Notes under the pieces: model-generated
Database searches by the model: none
What the model saw: the letters and a program-made list of their open reading frames with translations, nothing else
What the model was told of the DNA's origin: nothing
Made by a program: the position numbers and the translations under genes
In this document: one piece after another, positions 49,116 through 56,855 of the stretch
How positions within the stretch are numbered: position 1 is the first letter of the stretch
How the letters are laid out: every line of letters starts with the position of its first letter
Assembly (NCBI GenBank): GCA_023418995.1
Contig: JAEZYP010000022.1
Location: 1 to 56,855, forward strand
DNA: 56,855 nt
From: Bacillota bacterium
GTDB lineage: Bacteria; Bacillota; Clostridia; Oscillospirales; Acutalibacteraceae
Direction of reading: 5' to 3'

Positions 49116-50405
49116 ATGACTTACGAAGAGGCACAGTCCAAAATTGCGTCCCTGCTGCGTTTTGGCAGCAAGCCGGGGCTCGAGCGGATTAGTAGGCTTT
49201 TGGAGCTTTTGGGTAACCCGCAGGATCAATTAAAGTTTGTCCATGTTGCGGGAACGAACGGAAAAGGCTCCACCTGCGCGCTGATTTCTTCCGTTCTGCG
49301 CAAATCCGGTTATCGAACCGGCTTGTTCATTTCACCCTATGTTACGGATTTCTGTGAACGGATGCAGATTAACGGAGAAATAATACCCCGGCAAGAGGTC
49401 GCGGCGCTTGTAGAAACAGTGTTTCCGGTCGTGGAACAAATGGAGCAGAGCGGGGATATCATTACAGAGTTTGAATTCATCACAACAATCGCAATGCTTT
49501 GGTTCGTTCAGAACAAATGTGATATTGTAGTGCTGGAGGTTGGTCTGGGAGGTCGCCTCGACGCGACCAATGTGATCAAGACCCCCTTGGTTTCCGTCAT
49601 CACCTCCATTGCGCTTGATCACACGGAGATACTTGGGGAAACCGTGGAGGAAATCGCGCGGGAAAAATGCGGAATCATTAAAGAAAACGGGATAACGGTC
49701 TGTTACCCTGAACAACCGCCGCGGGCTTACGAAATCATTCGGGATACCGCCGCGCAGCGAAAAAACCGGTTTGTCCGCACGTATATGAAAAGTGTGGAGA
49801 TTCTTTCCGCCAATATTACCGGAACCGGTTTGGATTACCGGGGGCTTTTGGTCCATCTGCCTTTTATTGGGGGACATCAGGTAAAAAACGCGGTTACCGC
49901 TCTGTCGGTAATTGAAGTACTCCGGGAGTTGGGATACCGAATTGCCGACCACAGCATTGAGGCCGGATTTTGCTGTGCCAGCTTTCCGGCACGGCTGGAG
50001 GTGCTTTCCCACTCGCCGCTTGTGGTGCTTGACGGCGCCCATAATCCACAGGGAATCGCGGCTCTGGCGGAAGCGGTTCGAAAATACTTCGGCGGTAAAA
50101 AAATTGTTGCGGTTATGGGGATGCTGGCCGATAAGGACGTGACCGCCTCCATAGAGCTATTGGAGGACCTTTTTTCCAAGGTGATTACGCTTGCGCCGAA
50201 CAACCTCAGGGCAATGAGCGCGGAAAAGCTGGCGGCAATGTGGTGGAATCGCGGAATCGCGGCGGAGCCGGCGGAAGATATCGAGGTCGCGCTGCAAAAA
50301 GCGCTGAATTTCGCCGGAGAGGATGGTGCGGTACTGATTTTCGGCTCCCTCTATCTTGCAGGGGAAATCCGACCGCACGCAATTCAACTGCTGCAATTAA
50401 GCTAA
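49116..50405 (+). CDS. folC: folylpolyglutamate synthase / dihydrofolate synthase
   Basis: 429 residues. This Mur-ligase-like enzyme adds glutamate to folates. The P-loop is VHVAGTNGKGSTCALIS (about residue 45). FEFITTIAMLWF, VLEVGLGGRLDATNV, ITSIALDHTEILGETVEEIAREKCGIIK and LDGAHNPQGIAAL are all FolC hallmarks. Whether it also acts as dihydrofolate synthase cannot be settled from sequence. Starts ten bases after AGGAGG, 60 bases after valS. Confidence 0.95.
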   Translation: MTYEEAQSKIASLLRFGSKPGLERISRLLELLGNPQDQLKFVHVAGTNGKGSTCALISSVLRKSGYRTGLFISPYVTDFCERMQINGEIIPRQEVAALVETVFPVVEQMEQSGDIITEFEFITTIAMLWFVQNKCDIVVLEVGLGGRLDATNVIKTPLVSVITSIALDHTEILGETVEEIAREKCGIIKENGITVCYPEQPPRAYEIIRDTAAQRKNRFVRTYMKSVEILSANITGTGLDYRGLLVHLPFIGGHQVKNAVTALSVIEVLRELGYRIADHSIEAGFCCASFPARLEVLSHSPLVVLDGAHNPQGIAALAEAVRKYFGGKKIVAVMGMLADKDVTASIELLEDLFSKVITLAPNNLRAMSAEKLAAMWWNRGIAAEPAEDIEVALQKALNFAGEDGAVLIFGSLYLAGEIRPHAIQLLQLS

Positions 50406-50426
50406 AGTTTAAGCTAATATGCAATA

Positions 50427-50474
50427 AAAGCTGTATCAGGCGACCGTTAACCGGTCCTTTGATGCAGCTTTTTT
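50427..50474 (+). terminator. intrinsic terminator after folC
   Basis: AAAGCTGTATCA (50427-50438) pairs with TGATGCAGCTTT (50460-50471), one G-U, with an inner GACCG/CGGTC hairpin, then TTTTT. Confidence 0.85.
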
Positions 50475-50583
50475 GTTGCGGAAAAACTACCGCTTGATCG
50501 GCAAAAACAAGTCCATCACCCGCAAGGGCTGCGCGGCATAAGATAATAGGACAAAGATATCCTGTTTTTATGGGAGGTAAATT

Positions 50584-51483
50584 ATGAGAGGTATTGATGT
50601 CAGCAAACACAATAACAAGGGAAACCCGATTGACTGGGGCAAAGTTGACGCTTCCGGAATCGATTTTGCGCTAATCCGCGCGGGGTACGGCAACGACATC
50701 ACCCAGAAAGATCCCAAGTTTGACGAAAATGTACTGGGCGCACTGACACATAAGCTTCATGTTGGCGCGTACTGGTTCAGCTATGCCGTATCCGTTGAAG
50801 ATGTTTTAAAGGAAGCGGAGGTATTCAAAAAAATTTTAACTCCGTACAAAGGTAAAATCGATTTTCCTGTCGCTTTCGATTACGAGTACGAATCCATTGC
50901 CTATGCGCAAAAGCAGGGAATTAACCCGTCGAACGCGCTGATCGACAGAATGGCTCGTACGTTTATGGATAGTATGAAGGCCGATGGCTGGTTCGTAAAT
51001 ATCTACACCAATATCGATTTTATTAGAACCGGTCGTTTTACCGTGGATACCGTTACGAAATATGATTTATGGCTTGCAGATTACAGCGGTACGCCGGATT
51101 ATCCGTGCGGAATCCAGCAAACCGGAAGCACCGGTACGGTTCCGGGTATTGAAGGCAACGTAGATATGGATTTCGCCTACAAGGATTACCCGGTGATCAT
51201 CCGCGCCGGCGGATACAATGGCTTTTCCAAACCGCAGGCTGTTGACTTTAAAAGTGATACCACCACCGATATCCGTCTCTCGCTCGGGCAGTTTTATCAG
51301 CTGAAAGTAACCTCCGATAACGCACCAGAGGTAACGGTCGGCACGCAGGGAGTAGCGGTTGCGCTTCCCCGTTACCGGGAGGGGAAGGACAGCTATTTTT
51401 ATTTTGTCGGAATTGGGAAGGCGGGCACCTCCGCCGGCGTATATGTTAACGGTGTGAAGCAGTTTGTAATTTACGCCGTGTAA
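50584..51483 (+). CDS. GH25-family lysozyme without signal peptide
   Basis: 299 residues. The GH25 muramidase fold starts at once: MRGIDVSKHNN, then FALIRAGYG, VGAYWFSYA, and FPVAFDYEYES with the catalytic D-x-E pattern. LWLADYS and GIEGNVDMDFAY complete it at about residue 197. A C-terminal beta-rich domain of about 100 residues (VIIRAGGYNGFSKPQ ...) is probably for wall binding. No signal peptide is present, as for endolysins released by lysis or for mother-cell lysis enzymes. Being 254 bases ahead of spoIIAA suggests, but does not prove, a developmental role. No phage genes are nearby. Confidence 0.9.
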   Translation: MRGIDVSKHNNKGNPIDWGKVDASGIDFALIRAGYGNDITQKDPKFDENVLGALTHKLHVGAYWFSYAVSVEDVLKEAEVFKKILTPYKGKIDFPVAFDYEYESIAYAQKQGINPSNALIDRMARTFMDSMKADGWFVNIYTNIDFIRTGRFTVDTVTKYDLWLADYSGTPDYPCGIQQTGSTGTVPGIEGNVDMDFAYKDYPVIIRAGGYNGFSKPQAVDFKSDTTTDIRLSLGQFYQLKVTSDNAPEVTVGTQGVAVALPRYREGKDSYFYFVGIGKAGTSAGVYVNGVKQFVIYAV

Positions 51484-51534
51484 AGCGGCAAATCCATGTA
51501 ATAAGATTTTTTTGTATTATAAATAAAAAGAAAA

Positions 51535-51567
51535 TCGCCGCTTTGTTATTCATTTCAAAAGCGGCGA
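51535..51567 (+). terminator. hairpin terminator after the GH25 gene
   Basis: TCGCCGCTTT (51535-51544) pairs perfectly with AAAGCGGCGA (51558-51567). The tail is CAATTTTCATG, so moderate strength; A-rich on the other side. Confidence 0.65.
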
Positions 51568-51737
51568 CAATTTTCATGATTATTTTTATGTTTGAATTGG
51601 TAAAATAGATTATATCAGTTTAGGCGGACAAGCTACCGCAGAAATTCCTTGAAACAGGAAATTGTTTTTTGGCTGGATGTATAACTAGAGGTTAGAAAGC
51701 CAATACTATTCAGATTACATAATTTGGAGGGTAAGAC

Positions 51738-52073
51738 ATGAGTGTCAGACTTATTTTAAAGGGCACGGAACTGACAGCGGTCTTAAGCGGCGAAATTGAT
51801 CACCACTCAGCCCGGGAAATTCGGGAGGCAATCGATGAGGCCGCTTCAAAAGTAAAACCAAAGCAGCTATCTCTGGATTTTTCAGCGGTACAGTTTATGG
51901 ACAGCTCCGGAGTGGGGTTGATCATGGGACGTTGTAAGCTAGCGCAGCTTTGGGGCGGCAGGGTTAGGATTGTCAATATGACTCCGAAAATTGAGAAGAT
52001 TGTATCTCTGGCCGGGTTAAATCAGCTTTGCACAGTTGTTAAGGGGGTAATAGACAGTGAAGCCGTTGAATGA
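51738..52073 (+). CDS. spoIIAA: anti-sigma factor antagonist SpoIIAA
   Basis: 111 residues, STAS fold. SpoIIAA frees sigma F from SpoIIAB in the forespore when it is unphosphorylated. The phosphoacceptor region is QFMDSSGVGLIMGR; the second Ser of DSSG (residue 57) aligns with the Ser phosphorylated by SpoIIAB in Bacillus. LSGEIDHHSARE is the family start. GGAGGG precedes the ATG. A weak sigma-H-like AGGAAAT lies at 51656-51662, but no convincing -10 partner was found. It overlaps spoIIAB by 17 bases, the typical coupled arrangement. Confidence 0.95.
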   Translation: MSVRLILKGTELTAVLSGEIDHHSAREIREAIDEAASKVKPKQLSLDFSAVQFMDSSGVGLIMGRCKLAQLWGGRVRIVNMTPKIEKIVSLAGLNQLCTVVKGVIDSEAVE

Positions 52074-52518
52074 AATGACCGTTTCTTTTTTAAGCTGTTC
52101 TTCCAATGAAGCGTTCGGCAGAGCTTCAGTAGCCGCGTTTGTCGCGCAGCTCGACCCGACCATTGAGGAACTGAGCGACATCAAAACCGCGGTTTCGGAA
52201 GCGGTCACAAATTGTATCGTACATGCCTACCGCAATACAATCGGAATCGTATACATAAACTGCAAGCTGTACGACACGGGAAAAATCCTCATTAAAATAC
52301 GTGACAGAGGCTGTGGAATTGAAGATATTTCACAGGCGATGCAGCCTCTGTTTACAACGGCAGGCGAGGAGCGCGCCGGTCTTGGATTTGCGGTTATGGA
52401 GAGCTTTATGGATAACCTGAAGGTTTCCTCCAGAATGGGACGGGGTACGAGTGTTACGATGAGTAAAACCATTGAGCGCCGCCCGGTTAATACTACTAAA
52501 GGAAAAACGGCAGAGTAG
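52057..52518 (+). CDS. spoIIAB: anti-sigma F factor / serine kinase SpoIIAB
   Basis: 153 residues from GTG 52057, nine or so bases after AAGGGGG; an ATG at 52075 is a weaker alternative. It holds sigma F inactive and phosphorylates SpoIIAA. GHKL kinase boxes are in order: DIKTAVSEAVTNCIVHAY (N box), IKIRDRGCGIEDI (G1) and EERAGLGFAVMESFMD (G2), then GRGTSVTMSK. The C-terminus has ten or so extra polar residues compared with the Bacillus protein. It ends two bases before sigF. Confidence 0.95.
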   Translation: MKPLNEMTVSFLSCSSNEAFGRASVAAFVAQLDPTIEELSDIKTAVSEAVTNCIVHAYRNTIGIVYINCKLYDTGKILIKIRDRGCGIEDISQAMQPLFTTAGEERAGLGFAVMESFMDNLKVSSRMGRGTSVTMSKTIERRPVNTTKGKTAE

Positions 52519-52520
52519 CG

Positions 52521-53174
52521 ATGGATAGAAATCAAGTAATCAGTGACAATATCGGATTGGTTCATGCATGTGCTAGACGGTTCAAGGGTCGCGGCATGGA
52601 ATATGATGATTTGTTTCAAGCCGGATGCCTCGGTCTTGTAAAGGCGGTTGATCACTTTGATTACGGCCGTGGCGTTCAGTTTTCCACCTATGCCGTGCCG
52701 GTGATTCTCGGTGAAATCAAGCGTCTTTTCCGCGACGGCGGAGCGGTTAAAGTGGGAAGAAGCTTAAAGGAGCTCGCGATGCGCGCCGCACGCGAGTCTG
52801 CACAGTTTGCGGAAAAAGAGGGCAGAAACCCGTCGGTTGGCGAACTGGCCGAGATCCTGCAGGTCGAGCCGGAAGAAGCGGCACAGGCGCTCGGTGCTTC
52901 TCAGCTTCCGATCTCGCTGACCGCCTCGCAGGAGGACGGCGGCGGTCAGATTGATGTCAGCGTCGAGCCAGCCGATGACAAAATAGCGGAGCTGCTTTCC
53001 TTAAAGCAGGTTATGACAGAGCTGGAGCCAAAGGACCGCAGCATTATTTTCTTCCGCTACTTCAAAAGCCGTACCCAAACGCAGACCGCTATGGCACTCG
53101 GTATGACGCAGGTTCAGGTTTCACGCCGCGAAAAAGTGATACTAAGGCAGCTCAGAGCAAAGCTGTCGGGATAA
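52521..53174 (+). CDS. sigF: forespore RNA polymerase sigma factor sigma F
   Basis: 217 residues. It directs early forespore transcription. Region 2 shows MEYDDLFQAGCLGLVKAVDHFDYGRGVQFSTYAVPVILGEIKR, the polymerase-binding and -10-recognition part typical of SigF/SigG. Region 4 ends the protein (ALGMTQVQVSRREKVILRQLRAKL). SigG could look similar, but the position right after spoIIAA-spoIIAB identifies SigF. It is followed by a terminator. Confidence 0.95.
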   Translation: MDRNQVISDNIGLVHACARRFKGRGMEYDDLFQAGCLGLVKAVDHFDYGRGVQFSTYAVPVILGEIKRLFRDGGAVKVGRSLKELAMRAARESAQFAEKEGRNPSVGELAEILQVEPEEAAQALGASQLPISLTASQEDGGGQIDVSVEPADDKIAELLSLKQVMTELEPKDRSIIFFRYFKSRTQTQTAMALGMTQVQVSRREKVILRQLRAKLSG

Positions 53175-53205
53175 TATGAAGTATATTACAATGTTGAAAA
53201 ATTGA

Positions 53206-53237
53206 CCCAGCCGCAGAGTAAGCGACTGGGTTTTTTC
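53206..53237 (+). terminator. terminator of the spoIIA operon
   Basis: ACCCAG pairs with CTGGGT and CGC with GCG around a C/A mismatch (53206-53232), then TTTTTT. Outer GTTGAAAAA/TTTTTTCAAC can extend it. Confidence 0.8.
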
Positions 53238-53283
53238 AACGCCAACAAGAATTTTCTCATTCTGTTGCGGAGATGATTTCTTA

Positions 53284-53339
53284 TTGACAAGGAAGAGATT
53301 TTAATGATATTATAAAACATATGATTAAAACAAGTGTTT
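53284..53339 (+). promoter_or_regulatory. promoter and possible operator of the TetR-acyltransferase unit
   Basis: TTGACA (53284-53289), 18-base spacer, TATTAT (53308-53313). A short dyad AAACA-AG-TGTTT (53328-53339) overlies the expected transcribed start region and could be the autorepression site. Confidence 0.6.
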
Positions 53340-53370
53340 AAATGCCATTTGAACTGATTGGAGATGTACA

Positions 53371-53967
53371 ATGTCTAGCGAGGAGACTCAAAACCTACTG
53401 ATTGATACTGCAGTAAGATTAATTGGTGAAAAATCGTCTGATGCTATTACGGTGAGAGAATTGGCTAGGGAAGCCGATGTAAATTCCGCCGCCATCAGTT
53501 ACTATTTCGGCGGCAAAGATCAACTGATTGAGAAAGCAAAGGACGTCTATTGGCAGCGAATTTGTGAAATTTGCAAGCAAATTGAAAAGAGAACGGAAAT
53601 GACTGCCGCCGACGCAAATCGTTATTTCAAACAAATGCTGGATTTTTATCTTTCTTCGCGCGGAATTCTTCGTACTGAGCAAACAGACCTATTGCGACAG
53701 GGGGTAGATTCTTCGACCAGCAACCGAATTGCGTTGCAATTTAACGCCATTCGCCATATGATTTTGCTAATAAATCCGCATACGCCGCGCCGGTTAATTG
53801 TTGCCCGCACGATTCGCGTGTTCAGTTCGCTTGCCCATCCTGCTCTTTGGGTTGAGGTTTATGAGAAAACCGGTGCAACAATTCCGCTTGACGAAATGCT
53901 GAACCTATATATTGAGGAAATTGTAAATAGTATTCTTTTGGAGGATTCATATGCAACGAAAATATGA
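53371..53967 (+). CDS. TetR-family transcriptional regulator
   Basis: 198 residues. The N-terminal helix-turn-helix is TVRELAREADVNSAAISYYFGGKDQLIEKA (residues about 27-56), the usual TetR DNA-binding part. The C-terminal ligand domain is helical and variable; its ligand is unknown. It overlaps the acyltransferase gene by 17 bases, so they are translationally coupled and the regulator probably controls that gene and itself. The base composition is more A+T-rich than that of the spoIIA operon just upstream. Confidence 0.9.
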   Translation: MSSEETQNLLIDTAVRLIGEKSSDAITVRELAREADVNSAAISYYFGGKDQLIEKAKDVYWQRICEICKQIEKRTEMTAADANRYFKQMLDFYLSSRGILRTEQTDLLRQGVDSSTSNRIALQFNAIRHMILLINPHTPRRLIVARTIRVFSSLAHPALWVEVYEKTGATIPLDEMLNLYIEEIVNSILLEDSYATKI

Positions 53968-55099
53968 TATTGACTGGCTGCGCACAATCATTGTACTTTC
54001 GATCTTACCCTTTCACGCAATCCTTACCTTTAATCTTGATCCGAATGCTATTGTATTTGTTAAAGATACGGTAGATCTCCCTATGATAAATGTGATTGAT
54101 TCCGTTCTCAATCGGTTTCACATGGTCACGCTTTTTCTGCTTGCGGGCATGTCCATTGGTTATTCACTGCGTAAGCGCAATCCGGCCGTATTTTTAAAGG
54201 AACGCGTCCGTAAGCTGCTTTGGCCGCTTGTTGCAGGAAGTCTGCTGCTGAATCCTGTGATGACCTATATCTGGGCACTCAACCAACACCGGGAAGAGAG
54301 CTTCTTCTTACATTACATAGGCTTTTTCACAAAGCCGCTCGGCGCGTTCGATGGTCTTGCCGGAGGCTATACGCCGGGGCACCTATGGTTTGTACTGTAT
54401 CTTCTTGTTTTCTCCATTGTCGGATTGCCTTTTTTCCTATGGTTGCATTCACAGAACTCTGCCCGTATCCGCGGTGCGCTTGCAGACTTTTTTTCTCATC
54501 CGTTGACAATGCTTCTCCTTGTGGTTCCCTATACTTTGCTTTATCTTATCGAACTGCTTGGTGAGAAAAACCCCATCGCCTTTTTTTACGTGCTGCTCGC
54601 GGGTGCGCTCATGGCAACGGACGAACGCTATCTTGCGGCGCTTCGGCGTGACAAATGGGTATATACCGGCCTGTCGCTTGTGATGTATGTAATCTTCTTT
54701 TTCTTTAGACCTGCCGACGGATCCGGAGTTCTGGCTTTCTACGGATTCGCCTTTGCTGCATTGGCGCTCAAATTTGTGCCGACGCTGGCGCTTGTCGGGA
54801 TTTTCAGCAGCTATTTTCATCGTGGGTCGCTTGTATTGCAATACCTGTCGGATGCAAGCTTTTGCGTTTACGTGACACACCTTTCCGTTATTACTGTTAT
54901 TGGCTTTTTTGCAATACAGCAGCCTGTCGCACCTACCGTAAAACTGCTGATTATGGTGATTGGGGGGTATGCCGTCTGCTTCACTCTTTACGAGCTGCTG
55001 CGTCGGACGAAAAGATTGGGATTACTGTTTGGAGCCTCATATAAACCTTCCTCATCGCAAAACTCCAAACTCGATAAGGTGCTTTATGAAAACATTTAA
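53951..55099 (+). CDS. acyltransferase-3 (OatA/WecH-like) integral membrane protein
   Basis: 382 residues with about ten membrane helices. The start YDIDWLRTIIVLSILPFHA, with its late His, is the acyltransferase-3 signature (catalytic-type His), followed by R-rich loops (SLRKRNPAVFLKERVRKLLWPLVAG) and PGHLWFVLYLLVF. These enzymes move acetyl or other acyl groups onto surface glycans, lipids or antibiotics. No extracellular SGNH domain is attached. The target is unknown. It is read with the TetR gene. Confidence 0.88.
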   Translation: MQRKYDIDWLRTIIVLSILPFHAILTFNLDPNAIVFVKDTVDLPMINVIDSVLNRFHMVTLFLLAGMSIGYSLRKRNPAVFLKERVRKLLWPLVAGSLLLNPVMTYIWALNQHREESFFLHYIGFFTKPLGAFDGLAGGYTPGHLWFVLYLLVFSIVGLPFFLWLHSQNSARIRGALADFFSHPLTMLLLVVPYTLLYLIELLGEKNPIAFFYVLLAGALMATDERYLAALRRDKWVYTGLSLVMYVIFFFFRPADGSGVLAFYGFAFAALALKFVPTLALVGIFSSYFHRGSLVLQYLSDASFCVYVTHLSVITVIGFFAIQQPVAPTVKLLIMVIGGYAVCFTLYELLRRTKRLGLLFGASYKPSSSQNSKLDKVLYENI

Positions 55100-55252
55100 T
55101 TTGCAAGTCATACTAAGAGTTATACCAAGTCTGCCAAAATATTTACTGCATGAGGATTGGAAAGCCTTTCGCTTATACGTGTCATGATTGCTGATAAACT
55201 CATTTTTAGAGTGTCCGGCTGTGCGCAAAAAATGGGTTTGAAAAATAAAAGG

Positions 55253-55305
55253 GGCAGCCCTGAAACTCTACACAAACAGACTAACGGTAGAGTTTTGGAG
55301 CTGCC
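55253..55305. terminator. bidirectional terminator between the acyltransferase and metA
   Basis: GGCAGC (55253-55258) with GCTGCC (55300-55305) and AAACTCTAC (55263-55271) with GTAGAGTTT (55287-55295), joined by an internal loop. T-rich flanks both ways. The rest of 55100-55360 shows no gene. Confidence 0.78.
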
Positions 55306-55360
55306 TTTATAAGTATTTCTGTGGCTTATCAATATTACGCGATTATATGCGTGGCATAAA

Positions 55361-56281
55361 TTACTCTGTCAGCTCCTTTAAATCGTACGGTGTTTGCTGA
55401 TACACATAATAATTCAGCCAGTTGCTGAAAAGCAGATTTGCGTGGCTTCGCCAGACGAAGGGCGGCTCTTTTGATACGTCGTCATTTGGGAAATAATTCA
55501 GCGGTATCATCGGGTGGATTCCTTTTTTCACGTCCCGAAAATATTCATTTGCCAGCGTGTTGCGGTCATATTCCAAATGTCCGGTAATAAAGAATTGTCT
55601 GCCACTCTTTTTTGCAATCATATGTACCCCGGCGGCGTTGGAAGTTGTTAACACGACCAGATCATCATGCTTTTTGATATCTTCAAGGCGGACCTCGGTG
55701 TAGCGCGAATGCGGAGCGAAAAAGTCATCGTCAAAGCCTCGAACAAGCGGATGCCAATGCTCCGTCACCTTGTGATGAAAGATACCGGAAAGCTTATGCT
55801 CCAGATCGTATTTTGGAATACCGAAATGATAGTAAAGTCCGGCCTGTGCTCCCCAGCAGATATGCATGGTGGAATATACGTTTTTTCGGCTCCAGTCCAT
55901 AATGTCACAAAGCTCATCCCAATAGTCAACTTCCTCAAAGGGAAGCCTTTCCACCGGCGCACCGGTTATAAGCATGCCGTCAAATTTTTCGTTTTTTATC
56001 TCATTGAATGTTTTATAAAATGTATTTAAATGAGTATACGAAGTGTTTTTCGAAATATGAGTCGCCATCTGCATCAGCTCCACATCCACCTGAAGCGGTG
56101 TGTTGCTTAGAAGCCGGAGCAGCTGCGTTTCGGTTTCTATTTTAGTCGGCATCAAATTGAGAATCACAATCTTCAGCGGGCGGATGTCCTGAGACATGGC
56201 GCGCTGATGTGTCATCACGAAGATATTTTCAGATTCCAGGACCTCAATTGCCGGAAGACTTTCCTGAATTTTAATCGGCAC
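55361..56281 (-). CDS. metA: homoserine O-acyltransferase MetA, residues of the acetyl-CoA type
   Basis: 306 residues, full length. It acylates homoserine in methionine synthesis. The numbering matches the family exactly: nucleophile Cys142 in HICWGAQAG, and His235 and Glu237 in FITGHLEYD. Residue 111, in GAPVER, is Glu. Glu111 is reported to favour acetyl-CoA (Bacillus cereus MetA) while Gly111 marks succinyl-CoA enzymes such as that of E. coli, so this should be homoserine O-acetyltransferase in spite of the usual O-succinyltransferase label. Its leader is too short for an S-box. It is divergent from the rRNA operon. Confidence 0.95.
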   Translation of the reverse strand: MPIKIQESLPAIEVLESENIFVMTHQRAMSQDIRPLKIVILNLMPTKIETETQLLRLLSNTPLQVDVELMQMATHISKNTSYTHLNTFYKTFNEIKNEKFDGMLITGAPVERLPFEEVDYWDELCDIMDWSRKNVYSTMHICWGAQAGLYYHFGIPKYDLEHKLSGIFHHKVTEHWHPLVRGFDDDFFAPHSRYTEVRLEDIKKHDDLVVLTTSNAAGVHMIAKKSGRQFFITGHLEYDRNTLANEYFRDVKKGIHPMIPLNYFPNDDVSKEPPFVWRSHANLLFSNWLNYYVYQQTPYDLKELTE

Positions 56282-56314
56282 TTCAATTCCTCCTACTTAG
56301 TCTAGGATATAATT

Positions 56315-56343
56315 ATTATAGCAAACAACCATTCATTCTTCAA
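56315..56343 (-). promoter_or_regulatory. sigma-A promoter of metA
   Basis: Minus strand: TTGAAG (56338-56343), 17-base spacer, TATAAT (56315-56320). The start codon is only 34 bases away, leaving no room for a SAM riboswitch. Confidence 0.75.
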
Positions 56344-56389
56344 CAAAATAGGGAAATAACATGAATTCAGCAAAAATCTAAAAAAAGCG

Positions 56390-56418
56390 TTGACTTTGAC
56401 GTTATGAAATGTTATTAT
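56390..56418 (+). promoter_or_regulatory. rRNA promoter P1
   Basis: TTGACT (56390-56395), 17-base spacer, TATTAT (56413-56418). First of three tandem promoters. Confidence 0.75.
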
Positions 56419-56452
56419 AGTCAAGCCGTCGAAAAACGGAGTGAAAAAAATC

Positions 56453-56481
56453 TTGACAGACCGGAAACAGTATGATAAGAT
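56453..56481 (+). promoter_or_regulatory. rRNA promoter P2
   Basis: TTGACA (56453-56458), 17-base spacer, TAAGAT (56476-56481). Second of three, 63 bases after P1. Confidence 0.8.
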
Positions 56482-56518
56482 AATGAGCACTGCCGTAGAA
56501 CGGAACAGAAAAAAGCGC

Positions 56519-56547
56519 TTGACACATGAAGCGAATTATGTTAATAT
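56519..56547 (+). promoter_or_regulatory. rRNA promoter P3
   Basis: TTGACA (56519-56524), 17-base spacer, TAATAT (56542-56547). Third of three, 66 bases after P2. The leader to the 16S gene is about 220 bases and contains CCTTGAAAATTAAACAAC (56585-56602), a boxA-like antitermination region. Confidence 0.85.
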
Positions 56548-56767
56548 GAAAAGCGTTCTCCTGTCCATAACGACGGAGCCCAGGACCTTGAAAATTAAAC
56601 AACGAAAAGAATTAAGGAACCCGTAATTAAAGAGAGTATCAAAGTACTTTCGGACAAAGTTGGTTGTCACTTTAAAAGGCAACAAAATACACGTTAGTGT
56701 ATCGTATTTAGAGCTAAACAAAGCTTTGAAATGCTGATATAAACGCCGAAAGGCGAATATATACAAT

Positions 56768-56855
<88 letters not shown>

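Noticed and set aside
51656..51700. sigma-H promoter of the spoIIA operon
   Set aside because: AGGAAAT at 51656 fits the -35, but no GAAT-type -10 stands at the right distance; left as a remark in the spoIIAA entry.
56282..56314. SAM (S-box) riboswitch before metA
   Set aside because: The leader from the promoter is about 30 bases, far too short for the aptamer.
56441..56626. 61-residue frame before the 16S gene
   Set aside because: It runs through the -35/-10 boxes of two rRNA promoters; a chance frame.

Overview
The window reads as chromosomal DNA of a spore-forming, Gram-positive anaerobe of the Clostridia. The Oscillospiraceae/Ruminococcaceae side (Clostridium leptum group, Caproiciproducens-like) is the best guess. 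Evidence seen: a complete spoIIAA-spoIIAB-sigF operon, a mutS/mutL/miaA block followed by sepF-ylmH-divIVA-ileS-lspA, strong AGGAGG ribosome sites, sigma-A promoters of TTGACA-17-TATAAT type, intrinsic terminators at most gene ends, a carboxynorspermidine-type polyamine pathway, and a 16S rRNA start at the right edge. No phage, insertion sequence, CRISPR array or tRNA gene was found. The genus is an inference.

Layout. 1-13.7 kb (+): long housekeeping run of mutS (3' end), a polyamine-type acetyltransferase, mutL, miaA, a membrane-fusion-like protein, yggS, sepF, ylmH, divIVA, then ileS, lspA, rluD, a HAD phosphatase and a ComEA-like protein. 13.8-14.4 kb (+): a nitroreductase. 14.5-19.6 kb (-): ppx-ppk1-pfkA plus a small membrane protein, linking polyphosphate turnover to glycolysis. 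19.7-23.3 kb (-): copper homeostasis, with a CsoR-type promoter/operator, a copper ATPase carrying a CopZ-like domain at its C-terminus, csoR and a phospholipid synthase-like gene. 23.6-28.4 kb (-): an LRR protein, a VWA/DUF2201-like protein and a MoxR-type ATPase, then an alpha/beta hydrolase. 28.5-29.2 kb: a non-coding region with two terminator-bounded RNA candidates. 29.2-31.5 kb (+): carboxynorspermidine synthase and decarboxylase. 31.6-34.6 kb: a second nitroreductase (-), a leader-RNA candidate, two small orphan membrane proteins, an ECF S component and a methyltransferase. 35-36.9 kb (+): pta and a PHP-domain protein. 37-41.8 kb (-): a full branched-chain amino-acid-type ABC importer (livK-H-M-G-F). 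42.2-44.5 kb (+): cell-surface genes (Cys-rich CAP lipoprotein, polysaccharide deacetylase). 44.5-46.3 kb: a DUF3810 membrane metallopeptidase-like protein (-) and a LURP-one-like protein (+). 46.4-53.2 kb (+): valS, folC, a GH25 lysozyme and the spoIIA operon. 53.3-55.1 kb (+): a TetR regulator overlapping an acyltransferase-3 gene. 55.4-56.3 kb (-): metA, with residues of an acetyl-CoA enzyme. 56.39-56.85 kb (+): three evenly spaced rRNA promoters, a leader and the first bases of 16S rRNA.

Most attractive leads for new biology: (1) the MoxR/VWA/LRR cassette; (2) the copper ATPase with an in-frame CopZ module that has its own ribosome site and start codon; (3) promoter-to-terminator RNA candidates at about 28.7-28.9 kb and 32.36-32.50 kb, plus a compact folded leader at 33.33-33.39 kb before the ECF S component; (4) the pair of orphan membrane proteins downstream of the second RNA; (5) a Cys-rich CAP lipoprotein behind a helically phased GTTACAAAA repeat; (6) the ppx-ppk1-pfkA operon. 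All functional statements come from reading motifs by eye; no database search was run.
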